Shown here in pieces: positions 7,968-17,493 of a stretch of DNA of 64,000 bases. Positions within the stretch are counted from its first letter, which is position 1; each line of letters begins with the position of its first letter. The position numbers were made by a program, and so were the translations under genes. The stretch spans positions 1 to 64,000 of the forward strand of contig JADFLR010000009.1 of assembly GCA_022564295.1 (NCBI GenBank), read 5' to 3'. The notes below the pieces were generated by a model that saw only the letters and a program-made list of their open reading frames with translations, was not told the origin of the DNA and ran no database searches. The DNA is from Bacteroidota bacterium. GTDB lineage: Bacteria > Bacteroidota > Ignavibacteria > Ignavibacteriales > Ignavibacteriaceae.

Positions 7968-8429
7968 ATGGATAAAACAGATACTACTATTCTATCACTC
8001 CTGCAGGAAAACGCAAGAATTACAAATGCTGAAATTGCACGGCAGGTGGGAATGGTTCCTTCGGGAGTTCAGGAACGAATCAGGAAACTGGAGGATAAGG
8101 GCTATATACTGGATTACGCAACTCACCTCAGGTCTGATCCCCTCGACCTCGGGCTTCTCGCATTTGTATTTGTCAGAACAAGCGAGCCACCTGGAGGATT
8201 AAATACAGCTGAGGAGCTGGCAAAGCTACCTGAGATACTTGAAGTGCATCACGTTGCCGGCGAGGATTGCTACCTGATTAAATTACGTCATTCTAATAAT
8301 AAATCATTGGCAGATTTCCTAAGAGAAAAGTTGGGTATCATCCCAACAATTACATCTACTAGAACGATTATCGTTCTGGATACGGTAAAGGAAACCTGCA
8401 GTCTTAAGTTACCCGAAACAAAAGATTAA
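7968..8429 (+). CDS. Lrp/AsnC-family transcriptional regulator
   Basis: A 153-residue regulator. The N-terminal winged helix-turn-helix is the classic 'DKTDTTILSLLQENARITNAEIARQVGM' followed by 'GVQERIRKLEDKGYI'; the C-terminal half (about 65-145) is the ligand-binding RAM/AsnC domain, including the conserved 'VHHVAGEDCYLIKLR'. It precedes a DMT-family exporter by 22 bases, so it probably controls that transporter in response to an amino acid or similar metabolite, and may also control the divergent cupin operon. A palindrome at 7892-7915 is a likely binding site. Confidence 0.92.
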   Translation: MDKTDTTILSLLQENARITNAEIARQVGMVPSGVQERIRKLEDKGYILDYATHLRSDPLDLGLLAFVFVRTSEPPGGLNTAEELAKLPEILEVHHVAGEDCYLIKLRHSNNKSLADFLREKLGIIPTITSTRTIIVLDTVKETCSLKLPETKD

Positions 8430-8451
8430 TCTCTAAACCAATGGAGGTTCT

Positions 8452-9447
8452 ATGGGAAAGCTAAGCGACAACATAAAAATAACTTTAGCATTTGCTGTTA
8501 TTTATATTGTATGGGGAACTACTTTTCTTGCAATACGATTTGCACTTGAAAGCATACCGCCGTTTTTGATGGCTGGTATACGATTCACCGTTGCCGGAAT
8601 GCTCCTCCTTGCATGGGTTTACTTCCGCAACCCTGTAAAAATAAAACTGGAACATCTTAAGCTTCCGGCAATTACGGGACTGCTAATGATATTCATCGGG
8701 CATGGAAGTCTTGCATGGGCGGAACAGTTTATTACCTCGGGATTCGCGGCGCTTTTATGTTCGGTTATCCCGGTATGGATGGTACTTATAAGCTGGATGC
8801 AGTCGCGCGCCAACAAACCCGATAAACTAACCGTAGCAGGAATAGTACTCGGTATTACAGGTGTGTCTCTTTTAACCGTAACCGGAGGTGAATTTTTGAT
8901 AAGTTCAGCAACAGGCAACAGTATGATTATTTTCAGCATTGGACCGCTTTTGTTAAGTACGATCCTCTGGTCTTATGCCTCAATAAAATCGCGTAATTTC
9001 AGTAAGGAACTACCGCTTCTTTATGCTATAAGTATACAGATATTAACTGGCGGAACAGCTCTTTTATTACTCGGTATTTTCAGCGGTGAGGTTTCTGTGC
9101 TGTCCGTTTCTGTGATCTCTTTTATTTCACTTGCCTCCATGGTTTACTTGGTTTTATTTGGAACAATATTGGCTTATTCATCTTATGTCTGGCTGTTAAA
9201 AGCAAGTACGCCTGCAAAGGTTGGGACCTATGCATTCTTCAATCCTTTAATTGCAGTTTTCCTGGGGTGGCTTACAATAGCTGAACCCATAACAACGATG
9301 ATGATAATCGGTGCAGCCGGGATACTTGTATCTGTACTCTTAATTAATAAACCGTTTGCAAATAAAAAAATGCCGAAAATTTTTACTCCAAAGAAGAAAA
9401 TACTTCAGTCCGAGCCGGAAGATACCCGCTGTGAAGAGGCAGCATGA
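8452..9447 (+). CDS. EamA/DMT-superfamily membrane transporter
   Basis: A 331-residue drug/metabolite transporter with two EamA repeats and about ten membrane helices. The first repeat opens 'AFAVIYIVWGTTFLAIRFALESIPPF', and the second ends 'KVGTYAFFNPLIAVFLGWLT'. Members export amino acids, metabolites or toxic analogues. A strong ribosome site (GGAGG) lies before the ATG. Co-transcribed with the upstream Lrp regulator, which suggests amino-acid-responsive export (inferred). The C-terminal tail is polar and cytoplasmic. Confidence 0.9.
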   Translation: MGKLSDNIKITLAFAVIYIVWGTTFLAIRFALESIPPFLMAGIRFTVAGMLLLAWVYFRNPVKIKLEHLKLPAITGLLMIFIGHGSLAWAEQFITSGFAALLCSVIPVWMVLISWMQSRANKPDKLTVAGIVLGITGVSLLTVTGGEFLISSATGNSMIIFSIGPLLLSTILWSYASIKSRNFSKELPLLYAISIQILTGGTALLLLGIFSGEVSVLSVSVISFISLASMVYLVLFGTILAYSSYVWLLKASTPAKVGTYAFFNPLIAVFLGWLTIAEPITTMMIIGAAGILVSVLLINKPFANKKMPKIFTPKKKILQSEPEDTRCEEAA

Positions 9448-9483
9448 TTAAGTGGAACTAAACATTCTTTCGAGGAATCAGTA

Positions 9484-10860
9484 ATAGAAAAGCAACTGGA
9501 ATATATCGAAACTCACTTTAATGACTTTTTAGAAGATCTAAAGGAGCTGCTCAGGATCCCATCCGTCAGCACAGATTCTACTTATTCAAGTGAAATTCAC
9601 AAATGCGCTGAGTGGTGTAAAAAACACTTGGAGAAGATCGGTTTTCAAAAAGTAGAAATTATAAAAACAAAAATGCATCCGATTGTATATGCAGAATATA
9701 TGATCAATAAATCAGCTCCCACTGTTCTAATATACGGCCACTACGATGTGCAGCCGCCGGATCCGCTTGATCTGTGGGAAACGGATCCGTTTGAACCCAG
9801 GATCAGTAAAAACACAATTTTTGCACGAGGAGCAGTTGATGATAAAGGACAGTTATTCATTATTCTCAAAGCAATCGAAACTTTATTAAAGACTGAAGGT
9901 AAACTCAACAGCAACTTAAAGATAATCCTCGAAGGTGAGGAGGAATGCGGTTCCAAAAGCTTATTTGAATTCATAGAGAACAATAAAGAAAAACTTAAAG
10001 CAGAAACAGCCCTGGCTTGTGATACAGCAATGATTTCCCAAGACAAACCTGCGATAACAATTTCTTTAAGAGGGATAGTTTATGCAGAACTTCTGCTAAA
10101 AGGTTCAAACCAGGATCTGCACTCAGGCGTTTATGGAGGAGCGATTGAGAATCCATTGAATGTTCTTTCAAGAGTTATCGCAGGAATGCACGACGATCAT
10201 CTTAGGATTACCATTCCCGGTTTCTATGATGATGTTGTTGAGCACAGCGAGAATGAAAGACAGATGCTTGCAGAGACTCCATTCAATGAAAGGGAATGGC
10301 TGGACACAATCGGAAGCCGCGGCACTAAGATAGAAGATGGTTATTCTATAATGGAAGCAACTACAATCAGACCGTCATTCGATGTTCACGGAATGTGGGG
10401 CGGTTATTCTGGTGAGGGGGGGAAACCCATTATTCCTGCTGAAGCAGGTGCAAAATTATCCTTCAGGCTTGTACCAAGGCAGCAGCCGGGTAAAATTTTC
10501 GAGGCATTAAAATCTTATATAGAAACTCAATTGCCCGATGCCTTACAATACAAACTCCGACTGTTAAATAATGCGGAGCCTGTATTAATCGATACAGAAC
10601 TTCCAGCAATGAAATCTGCTGTTGATGCGTTGAAGACAGTTTTCAAAACGAAACCTTACTTTATACGAACCGGCGGTTCACTTCCGGTAGTAACTGCATT
10701 AAAAAAGCATCTTAATATTGATTCGGTTTTGATTGGATTCGGACTCGAGAGTGATGGTCTACACTCACCCAATGAACATTTTGGTCTGGACAGATTTAGA
10801 AAAGGAATTGAAGCGGTAATCCGGTTCTTCAAAAATTATCCTCAAGAGAGGATTAACTAA
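9484..10860 (+). CDS. M20-family metallodipeptidase with no standard start codon
   Basis: A zinc peptidase of the M20 family (dipeptidase-like, about 458 residues). Metal ligands and active residues are in 'YGHYDVQPPDPLDLWETDPF', 'RGAVDDKGQ', 'EGEEECGS', the dimerisation-domain 'LHSGVYGG' and the terminal 'NEHF'. The family N-terminus (IETHFNDFLEDLKELLRIPS) is encoded from about 9505 on, yet no ATG, GTG or TTG exists in frame between the transporter stop (9447) and a TTG at 9628 that would remove about 48 conserved residues. The likely start is ATA at 9484, preceded by GAGGA at proper spacing, perhaps a mutated ATG. Confidence 0.85.
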   Translation: MEKQLEYIETHFNDFLEDLKELLRIPSVSTDSTYSSEIHKCAEWCKKHLEKIGFQKVEIIKTKMHPIVYAEYMINKSAPTVLIYGHYDVQPPDPLDLWETDPFEPRISKNTIFARGAVDDKGQLFIILKAIETLLKTEGKLNSNLKIILEGEEECGSKSLFEFIENNKEKLKAETALACDTAMISQDKPAITISLRGIVYAELLLKGSNQDLHSGVYGGAIENPLNVLSRVIAGMHDDHLRITIPGFYDDVVEHSENERQMLAETPFNEREWLDTIGSRGTKIEDGYSIMEATTIRPSFDVHGMWGGYSGEGGKPIIPAEAGAKLSFRLVPRQQPGKIFEALKSYIETQLPDALQYKLRLLNNAEPVLIDTELPAMKSAVDALKTVFKTKPYFIRTGGSLPVVTALKKHLNIDSVLIGFGLESDGLHSPNEHFGLDRFRKGIEAVIRFFKNYPQERIN

Positions 10861-10966
10861 AGATCCAGGAATCATTAATTCCCTGACAAAGTTGATATAA
10901 TCCAAAACCAAATAATGCTGCGGCTCAGATGACCAAAAAATTCCGGCATAATCTAAAACCCGTTGA

Positions 10967-12229
10967 TCAAACTAGCCATGAGTCAAGATCCTTATTAGAT
11001 TTCTTAACTATTAGTCTTATTCCAGGTCGATTTGTTATAAAATACCATGCCCATTCGGTCATAACTCTTATCCTGTTCCTGAAGTTAATCAGGTAAAATA
11101 TATGCACAAACGACCATGTTAACCAGGCAATCAGACCGCTAAGCTTTAAGCCCTTAATAACCGCAACAGATTTGCCTTTCCTGATAGTAGTGAGGACGCC
11201 TTTATCGCGGTATTTAAATCTTTTCCTTGCAATGCTGTTAATTTCCTTTGAAATAATTCCTGCAACATAACGCCCCTGCTGCATCGCCACGGGTGCAAGC
11301 TCAGGCAGAAATTTTCCTTTTTCATCCCTGCTTACGGCAGCATCGCCTATAATGAAAATATCCGGATCATCTTTAATGCTTAAATCCGGTTGAACTATCC
11401 CTCTTCCCGATCCGTCCAGTTCAATACCGAGAGTTTCTAAAAGCGATGATGCTGTATTACCTGCCGCCCATATTATATTTTTTGTTTTTATAAAATCATC
11501 ACCGAGATGAACGCCGTTCTCATCTATACCGGTCACCCGCCGGTTTAGAAGAACTTCTACTTCCAGGTATTTTAATTCATCGAGTGCTTTGGCTGACAGG
11601 TTTTCGGGGAAAGCCTGCAGCAGCCTGGGTAATGCTTCAACCAGGAAGACTTTCGTCATTTTTTCATTAATGTTCCTGAAGTCCTTTATGTAGTTTTTAT
11701 TTACAATCTCGGCTATAGCTCCGGCAAGTTCAACGCCTGTGGGACCGCCACCGACAATAACAAAGTTCAGGTATGCTTCGATTCTGCTTTTATCGGTCAA
11801 CCGCTCAGCAGCTTCGAGCGATAGTAAAATACTTTCCCTTATCTTTAATGCATCGTTAAGTGTTTTTAATCCCGGTGCGAATTGTTCCCACCCTTCATTT
11901 CCGAAATAAGAATAACTGCTACCCACTGCAATTATCAAGTAATCAAATGCAATCGATGTACTTTTGAACTTTACCTCCCTTTTTACTTTATCAATTGATG
12001 TCACTTCGGCCATAACAACTTTTACATTTTGCCTGTTAGCCAGGATAGACCTGATTGGATTTGCTATGTCTCCTGGTGAAAGTGCTGCAGTTGCTACCTG
12101 ATATAAAAGCGGCTGAAATAAATGGTGATTGGTTTTATCTACTATGGTAATATCAAAGCTATGCTTTGCCAGAACTTTAGCAGCAGCCAGTCCGCCAAAT
12201 CCCCCTCCTATTATAACAACTTTCTTCAT
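10967..12229 (-). CDS. ndh: Type II NADH:quinone oxidoreductase (NDH-2)
   Basis: A 420-residue flavoprotein passing electrons from NADH to quinone without pumping protons. The FAD loop is 'VVIIGGGFGGLAAAKVL' at the start, and the NADH loop is 'FVIVGGGPTGVELAGAIAE' near residue 160. 'FQPLLYQVATAALSPGDIA' and 'VFIIGDAAVSRDEKG'-type segments are NDH-2 hallmarks, as is the quinone-side 'APVAMQQGRYVA'. The C-terminal hydrophobic helix (about 365-385) anchors it to the inner membrane. It is convergent with the M20 gene and stands alone. Confidence 0.92.
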   Translation of the reverse strand: MKKVVIIGGGFGGLAAAKVLAKHSFDITIVDKTNHHLFQPLLYQVATAALSPGDIANPIRSILANRQNVKVVMAEVTSIDKVKREVKFKSTSIAFDYLIIAVGSSYSYFGNEGWEQFAPGLKTLNDALKIRESILLSLEAAERLTDKSRIEAYLNFVIVGGGPTGVELAGAIAEIVNKNYIKDFRNINEKMTKVFLVEALPRLLQAFPENLSAKALDELKYLEVEVLLNRRVTGIDENGVHLGDDFIKTKNIIWAAGNTASSLLETLGIELDGSGRGIVQPDLSIKDDPDIFIIGDAAVSRDEKGKFLPELAPVAMQQGRYVAGIISKEINSIARKRFKYRDKGVLTTIRKGKSVAVIKGLKLSGLIAWLTWSFVHIFYLINFRNRIRVMTEWAWYFITNRPGIRLIVKKSNKDLDSWLV

Positions 12230-12452
12230 TCACAATTATAAAAAATAATACGGGTAATTATTACTTTAAGATAAGAAAGAATCTTCTGAATTGTTTCCTG
12301 AAGTTGAGAGAAAGCTGTTAATCCAATTTGTGCAGTAACTGCACAGCTATCTTGAGGTAAGGAACATCATTGCTAGTGAGCTCATATTCGGTTTATTCCA
12401 GGCAGATAACCTGTATTTCACAATTACTGTGAGTCAGTCAACTGAACAGGCT

Positions 12453-14273
12453 TTACAGATTTTTTTGCCAAACACTCCTCAAAAATTTTTGTTCTTCCGT
12501 AAGTTCATCCATCTCCTCAAATATGTGCTTATCCATTCTTTGCTGAAGTGTAAGTGTTAATTCAATTTCCTCATCATCACGTTTAACCACAATATCACAG
12601 TGGTCGCCAACATTCATTGCCATAACTTCCTGTCTTAGCGTTCGGAATGTATTCATAGTAATCTCCTGTCCCAGTACCTTAACAAGCACATCTCCTTCCT
12701 GTACGCCGTATTCCTTTGCTTTATCGGAAACAATCAAAGTCATTAATTCACCACTTTCATTATGCCCTAAAGAAAACCCCATTGTTGGTCGTGTATCCTC
12801 TGAGGGAACTTCTGCAACATATTTGTAGCCGAGTTTTTCCATATACTCTATGTAAGGTAATGTCTCAGTGCCTTTAATGTAATCATTGATGAACTGTTCA
12901 ATTTCAGGGTAAGTCATTTCAACAACAACTTCAAAGAATTCGTCTTCGGGAAAAGGTTTATCTTTCCCATACTTATCCAGTAATTCCAATAATAATTCTC
13001 TTAATCCGCGTTTGCCGTTTGAGAGATCGAGAAGTTTAATATCCAACATTGCGGCAGTTACAGCACCTCGAGTATAAAAGTTTATAAATTCGTTATAAAG
13101 ACTCACATTATATGCTTCCAAACTTATCTGGCTTAAACTAATTTTCTCATCAAACCTGTCATTAAAAGTTAACTTTTCTGAGATGATCTCGAGATATTCC
13201 TCGATTGAAATCAATCCCCCGCGTAACTGCAATATATCGGAGTTCCATTCAGTTACTCCTTCATAAAGCCAAATATGTTCTGAAGCGGTAGGCACAATAA
13301 AGTTGAAAGGTTGAATGATATTACTATGAAGATTTAACGGCGTAAGTATGTGCATAAATTCGTGAGCCATCTCGTTGCGAATGCCCTGGCTTATCCCACC
13401 TCTTCCAGGTTGGACATATAAGGAACTATACGAATGCTCCAAGGCACCGGCAGCATTAAAGTTGTTTCTTTGAAATGTTTCCATATCGGTAAGGCAAAAA
13501 AGAAACTTGTAGTGTGTAACTGGAGAGTAGCCAATATATTCACCTGCCGCCTGAAGGATCTCATCAGCAGCAACTAATATTCCTGCAGCATCAATTGTTG
13601 TATCGGCGGAATAAACATTAACCTCAACATCCGTATCATTTACCTTTGTACTTGCCACAGATAGCTCACCAATTAAAAAAGGGGAATCTGCCAGGTGATC
13701 AAAAGTTTCAGCCTGATAATACCCCTCTTCATCCGGCAGGAGTGCTGTGCCGACAGTCCATTCGGGATTATAATCGAGTTTTACCCGCGAAGGATTAGAT
13801 TGCAGCCCTTCAAAGTATCCGAACACTCCAAATGTATTAAGCACAATAAAATCTTCCTCTATTCCCGTTCCCGCCATTGGAAACACTTTGTTCTCTGTAT
13901 ATTCAGCATCGAACGTATCCTCAACATCATAAACTAATTTTGATAAATTCTCTGCATAGTTGATTTCCCACCTGTTCGTTGATAATCTTTCAGTTGATAA
14001 TTCATTGCCTTCTTTATCATAAGCATTAAATGATTTTACAAATCTGCCGAAATCCATTATTGAGTACGTTCCGGGTGTTGTTGAGGCAAAATTATAAACA
14101 TTGTTTTCCTGTGATAGACCGCTTACCGAAACAGTAACATGAAATAGATCATCTTGGTGATTTGTCACGTCAAGGTTGTAAACTATATCAACTTCTGAAT
14201 TTGTTTGTGCAATTAGCTGATAACTGAAGCTAATACTGATGATCAATGCCAACGATAAGAAAATATTTTTCAT
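12453..14273 (-). CDS. Secreted M61-family aminopeptidase with PDZ domain
   Basis: A 606-residue exported zinc peptidase of family M61 (glycyl-aminopeptidase type). A signal peptide covers about residues 1-23. The N-terminal beta domain is followed by the gluzincin core with HEFMH (near residue 306) and the downstream metal-ligand glutamate in 'WLYEGVTEWNSD'. A PDZ domain at about 495-570 holds 'GVQEGDVLVKVLGQEI'. It probably acts in the periplasm on small or misfolded peptides. It lies 138 bases downstream of the amidase gene on the same strand and may share its transcript. Confidence 0.9.
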   Translation of the reverse strand: MKNIFLSLALIISISFSYQLIAQTNSEVDIVYNLDVTNHQDDLFHVTVSVSGLSQENNVYNFASTTPGTYSIMDFGRFVKSFNAYDKEGNELSTERLSTNRWEINYAENLSKLVYDVEDTFDAEYTENKVFPMAGTGIEEDFIVLNTFGVFGYFEGLQSNPSRVKLDYNPEWTVGTALLPDEEGYYQAETFDHLADSPFLIGELSVASTKVNDTDVEVNVYSADTTIDAAGILVAADEILQAAGEYIGYSPVTHYKFLFCLTDMETFQRNNFNAAGALEHSYSSLYVQPGRGGISQGIRNEMAHEFMHILTPLNLHSNIIQPFNFIVPTASEHIWLYEGVTEWNSDILQLRGGLISIEEYLEIISEKLTFNDRFDEKISLSQISLEAYNVSLYNEFINFYTRGAVTAAMLDIKLLDLSNGKRGLRELLLELLDKYGKDKPFPEDEFFEVVVEMTYPEIEQFINDYIKGTETLPYIEYMEKLGYKYVAEVPSEDTRPTMGFSLGHNESGELMTLIVSDKAKEYGVQEGDVLVKVLGQEITMNTFRTLRQEVMAMNVGDHCDIVVKRDDEEIELTLTLQQRMDKHIFEEMDELTEEQKFLRSVWQKNL

Positions 14274-14411
14274 TGTAAACCATCCTAATTTTTTTTTGAT
14301 AATATATTATTTGATCTTAGCAATTATAAGATATTATGATTATGCTTGAAATAAATTTTTGATAAGCGGTTTTTTAGTGCTATTAGCTCACAAAAATACA
14401 AATTCAATAAT

Positions 14412-16073
14412 TCAATAATTCAATTCGGGATGTTTCAGATGAAAATCAGTAGCATCCTGGTATTTTTTTGCAACCGCAATTATAGTTCCTTCATCAAAAA
14501 GATTTCCGATAAAAGAAATACTCGTGGGTGTTCCTTCTTCAGAAAAACCATTTGGCAGAACCACGCACGGATGTCCTGTTAAATTTGTAAGTAAAAGATT
14601 ATCGCCTTCCCACGAGGGAGCAATATAGAGATCAACTTCTTCAAATAATTCCCCCATTTCATTAATTAAAATTGTTCTTATCCTGTTGGCATTTATATAT
14701 TCAATCGCGGGAATGAAACGAGCAGAACGGAACCTGTTTGGCCATGCATTTTTAATTTGCCTTACAAGCAAGTCATCTCTGTTGCTGCGTGTTAACTCAT
14801 CAAATACGGCACCGGCTTCTGCGGAAAGTATGAATGATAGTGCGTTAACATCAACATCCGGTAACTCAATAGGAATTAATTCTGCACCCAAGTCTCTTAA
14901 TTTTGCAAGGGTTAAAGAATCGTTTTTGTGAAATGCATAATCTTTATCAAAATCATTTTTTAAATAAGCTATTTTTATTTTACTTAAATCAACAACCGGC
15001 AAATAATTGAACGGCGCATCGTACAATGTGGGATCGATGCCATCCTTACCGTAAATAGCTGCAAACACAATTGCAAGGTCTTCTGTATTTCGGCAGATCG
15101 GTCCAATCTTATCCATCGACCAGCTTAATGCCATTGCTCCTGTGCGGCTTACTCTTCCATAGGTTGGGCGTAATCCTGTAACACCACACACGGTTGACGG
15201 TGAAACGATCGAGCCCCAGGTTTCCGTTCCGATTGCAAAAGGAACTAATCCTGCCGAAACAGCAGAAGCAGGTCCCGCAGATGAACCACTCGAACCTTTT
15301 TCAGTATTCCAGGGATTTCTTGTTTTACCTCCAAACCAAACATCACCCCAGGCAAGCGCACCCATCGTAAGTTTTGCAACAAGCACTCCTCCGGCAGATT
15401 CAATTTTTTTTATAACTGCTGCATCTTTATTAATCATCTGCTCTTTGTAAGGTTCAGCGCCCCAGGTTGTTTTATAATCTTTTGTGGCAAGCAAATCTTT
15501 AACTCCGAACGGAATGCCATGAAGTAATCCTCTGTATTTTCCTGCGGCGATTTCTTCATCCATCAGCTTTGCCTGTTTTATTGCACGTTTTTCTGTTAAA
15601 GTTATTACACAGTGAAGTGCGGGATCATATTTTTTTAATCGTTCTATAAAGAACATTGTTAAATCAACCGAAGAAATTTGTTTTGTCTTAATAAGCTCCG
15701 CCAACTCACCAACTGAGTAAAATGCAAGTTCGTCCTTGTTTGATGGTAGTTCCATATTCGAGTAATCACTAAATTCTAACTGTTTTTGTGAATCGGAAAA
15801 ATTAAAATTTTTAGGGATCGGATTGAATAGTAATGAAGGCATTACACTGTTATCGAGATAAACATTCCGGATTTTTAAATAGTCTTGAAGATTATCATTC
15901 AAATCATCAAGCATAGAATCACGTTCAGACTCTGTAAAATCCAAACCGATCAACTTTTCTGCATTAGCTATTTCGGTTTTTGTTATTGATTCATCCTCAG
16001 AAAAAGTAAGAAAATAAGCAAAGAGAACTACTGGGAAAAGTATGATTAATCGTTTTATTATTAATACATTCAT
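14412..16073 (-). CDS. Amidase-signature hydrolase, membrane-anchored or secreted
   Basis: A 553-residue amidase-signature enzyme. The catalytic Lys is in 'PFGVKDLLATKDY', the cis-Ser and nucleophile lie in 'GSSGSSAGPASAVSAGLVPFAIGTE'-type sequence (quoted here only as its key GSSGSSAG core), and 'GVTGLRPTYGRVSR' follows. An N-terminal hydrophobic stretch of about 20 residues is a signal or anchor. The start at 16073 is preferred to an ATG 27 bases upstream because AAAGGA sits at ribosome-site distance from it. Not a GatA: the N-terminus is too long, and the protein is exported. The substrate is unknown, perhaps an amide or peptide in the periplasm. Confidence 0.88.
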   Translation of the reverse strand: MNVLIIKRLIILFPVVLFAYFLTFSEDESITKTEIANAEKLIGLDFTESERDSMLDDLNDNLQDYLKIRNVYLDNSVMPSLLFNPIPKNFNFSDSQKQLEFSDYSNMELPSNKDELAFYSVGELAELIKTKQISSVDLTMFFIERLKKYDPALHCVITLTEKRAIKQAKLMDEEIAAGKYRGLLHGIPFGVKDLLATKDYKTTWGAEPYKEQMINKDAAVIKKIESAGGVLVAKLTMGALAWGDVWFGGKTRNPWNTEKGSSGSSAGPASAVSAGLVPFAIGTETWGSIVSPSTVCGVTGLRPTYGRVSRTGAMALSWSMDKIGPICRNTEDLAIVFAAIYGKDGIDPTLYDAPFNYLPVVDLSKIKIAYLKNDFDKDYAFHKNDSLTLAKLRDLGAELIPIELPDVDVNALSFILSAEAGAVFDELTRSNRDDLLVRQIKNAWPNRFRSARFIPAIEYINANRIRTILINEMGELFEEVDLYIAPSWEGDNLLLTNLTGHPCVVLPNGFSEEGTPTSISFIGNLFDEGTIIAVAKKYQDATDFHLKHPELNY

Positions 16074-16232
16074 AATAATTCCTTTCTTCTTGGGAAACAT
16101 AAAATTATAATAACCGTTTAAATATCAATTCTGCAATTTAATTATTACAAATTCCCTTGATTATCTAAAATCATGGAACTAATTTCAAATAATAATTAAT
16201 ATAATAACCAACAAAATAGTATCGGAGAATAT

Positions 16233-16670
16233 ATGAAACATAAGATTTTTTTAACAACAAAGTTACTGCTGACTTTAATTTTATTTCTCGTATTAACGGT
16301 TACCACTTACTCACAGGATGCAAGCATTGATAAGGTAGAGATAAAAAAGGACAATCAGGAGATTGCGGTCAACGATGTGGTTTCAGTTATGGTTGAAGGC
16401 ACGAATATATGCCTGGGTTGTACATTAAAGCATGATAAAGGTGCCTCTGCGCAATGCAAAATTTACGGGCACCGCCACACTCTTAAAGTAGAAAAAGCTT
16501 ACGACGGAAACGGAGAAGAATTGAATTATATGGCAGGATGGATACTTCACTATCTTGAAAACGATAACAGCGAAGAATATATAACAGGACATCACAACGA
16601 TGAGTTGAAGATAAAAGGAAAAGTTTATACGAATGCGAGAACTCTTGAAGTGGAAGAGGTAAAATCGTAA
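16233..16670 (+). CDS. Small secreted Cys/His protein
   Basis: A 145-residue protein with a clear signal peptide (1-27, ending TTYSQ). The mature part has 'NICLGCTLKHDKGASAQC' and 'YGHRHTLKVEKAYDGNG'. The CxxC plus a third cysteine and nearby histidines look like a metal or redox site. I do not recognise a named family. It has its own terminator (16692-16740) and is divergent from the amidase, so it is probably a single-gene unit acting in the periplasm. Confidence 0.75.
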   Translation: MKHKIFLTTKLLLTLILFLVLTVTTYSQDASIDKVEIKKDNQEIAVNDVVSVMVEGTNICLGCTLKHDKGASAQCKIYGHRHTLKVEKAYDGNGEELNYMAGWILHYLENDNSEEYITGHHNDELKIKGKVYTNARTLEVEEVKS

Positions 16671-16691
16671 TCAATAATTTCTATTAATAAA

Positions 16692-16740
16692 ATCTGCCGT
16701 TAACTTTAAAAAATGATTATAAGCGGCAGATCCTTTTTTT
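16692..16740 (+). terminator. Rho-independent terminator
   Basis: An 8-bp stem, ATCTGCCG (16692-16699) / CGGCAGAT (16724-16731), followed by CC and seven T residues, 21 bases past the stop of the small secreted protein. The loop is long (24 bases) and AT-rich. Confidence 0.75.
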
Positions 16741-16836
16741 GGCTTACTGTCATAAATTTGTCGTAACTATGTTATATAATTATCGTTTACAATGAAGCAC
16801 TAAGGTGTTATCTTGTATCGTAAAAAGAGATCCGAT

Positions 16837-17481
16837 ATGAATAATAATAACTTTTCCGATAAGATAATACAATTGAGGAAAGAAAGAGCTTGGTCGCAGG
16901 CACAGCTTGCAGATGTTGCGTCTTTGAGCATCCGGACAATACAACGTGCAGAAAAACTTGGTAGCTGTTCTTATGAAACTCTGCTTGCTATTGCCTCGGC
17001 TTTTGATATTGATGTGAGGAAATTAACTTCTTTATCAGCAACAATTACCAAAACACCGTCAAATGAGATAATACTATTTGGAATAAAAATACAAACCAAG
17101 TGGTTAAGCTCCAGGAAATCTTTTCTACTTGGCATAATAATTATGCTTCCCGCAGTGTACTTTCTTGCTGCAAATGTATTAAAGTATAACTTTGGTATAT
17201 CGTTTATGCACGATTCATTGAATATTTTGTATTCAAATGAATCAGTATTTAGAATTTTCAACAGCATCTCGCCATTCATTTTTTTGGGGGGATTGTTAGC
17301 CGCATTAGCCGTAAACCTCTTGCCGATGCTTTCAATAAACATTGAAAGCGCTAAAGGTACTCTAAAAAGTTCAATGGCTTTAACACCAAAACTTGCAAAT
17401 ATGGTTATAGTTATTATCAGTCTGTTTGCGTTTACATTTATGTTCGGTTATGCTGTGGTAGAAAATCTTGTGCCGCATTAA
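16837..17481 (+). CDS. XRE-type helix-turn-helix protein with membrane helices
   Basis: A 214-residue protein. Residues 6-60 form an XRE helix-turn-helix ('QLRKERAWSQAQLADVASLS' and 'RTIQRAEKLG'); the rest has about four hydrophobic segments (around 92-112, 142-165 and 190-212, plus a weaker one). The ATG at 16837 follows an AGAGA stretch; an upstream TTG adds eight residues of no clear value. It is a membrane-tied regulator, a common type in this lineage, and may sense the envelope. It is convergent with the acidic coiled-coil gene, 12 bases away. Confidence 0.8.
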   Translation: MNNNNFSDKIIQLRKERAWSQAQLADVASLSIRTIQRAEKLGSCSYETLLAIASAFDIDVRKLTSLSATITKTPSNEIILFGIKIQTKWLSSRKSFLLGIIIMLPAVYFLAANVLKYNFGISFMHDSLNILYSNESVFRIFNSISPFIFLGGLLAALAVNLLPMLSINIESAKGTLKSSMALTPKLANMVIVIISLFAFTFMFGYAVVENLVPH

Positions 17482-17493
17482 TTCATATTCCAA

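Noticed and set aside
14412-16073. The amidase as GatA of the tRNA amidotransferase
   Set aside because: It has an export signal or membrane anchor, extra N-terminal sequence and no gatB or gatC nearby.
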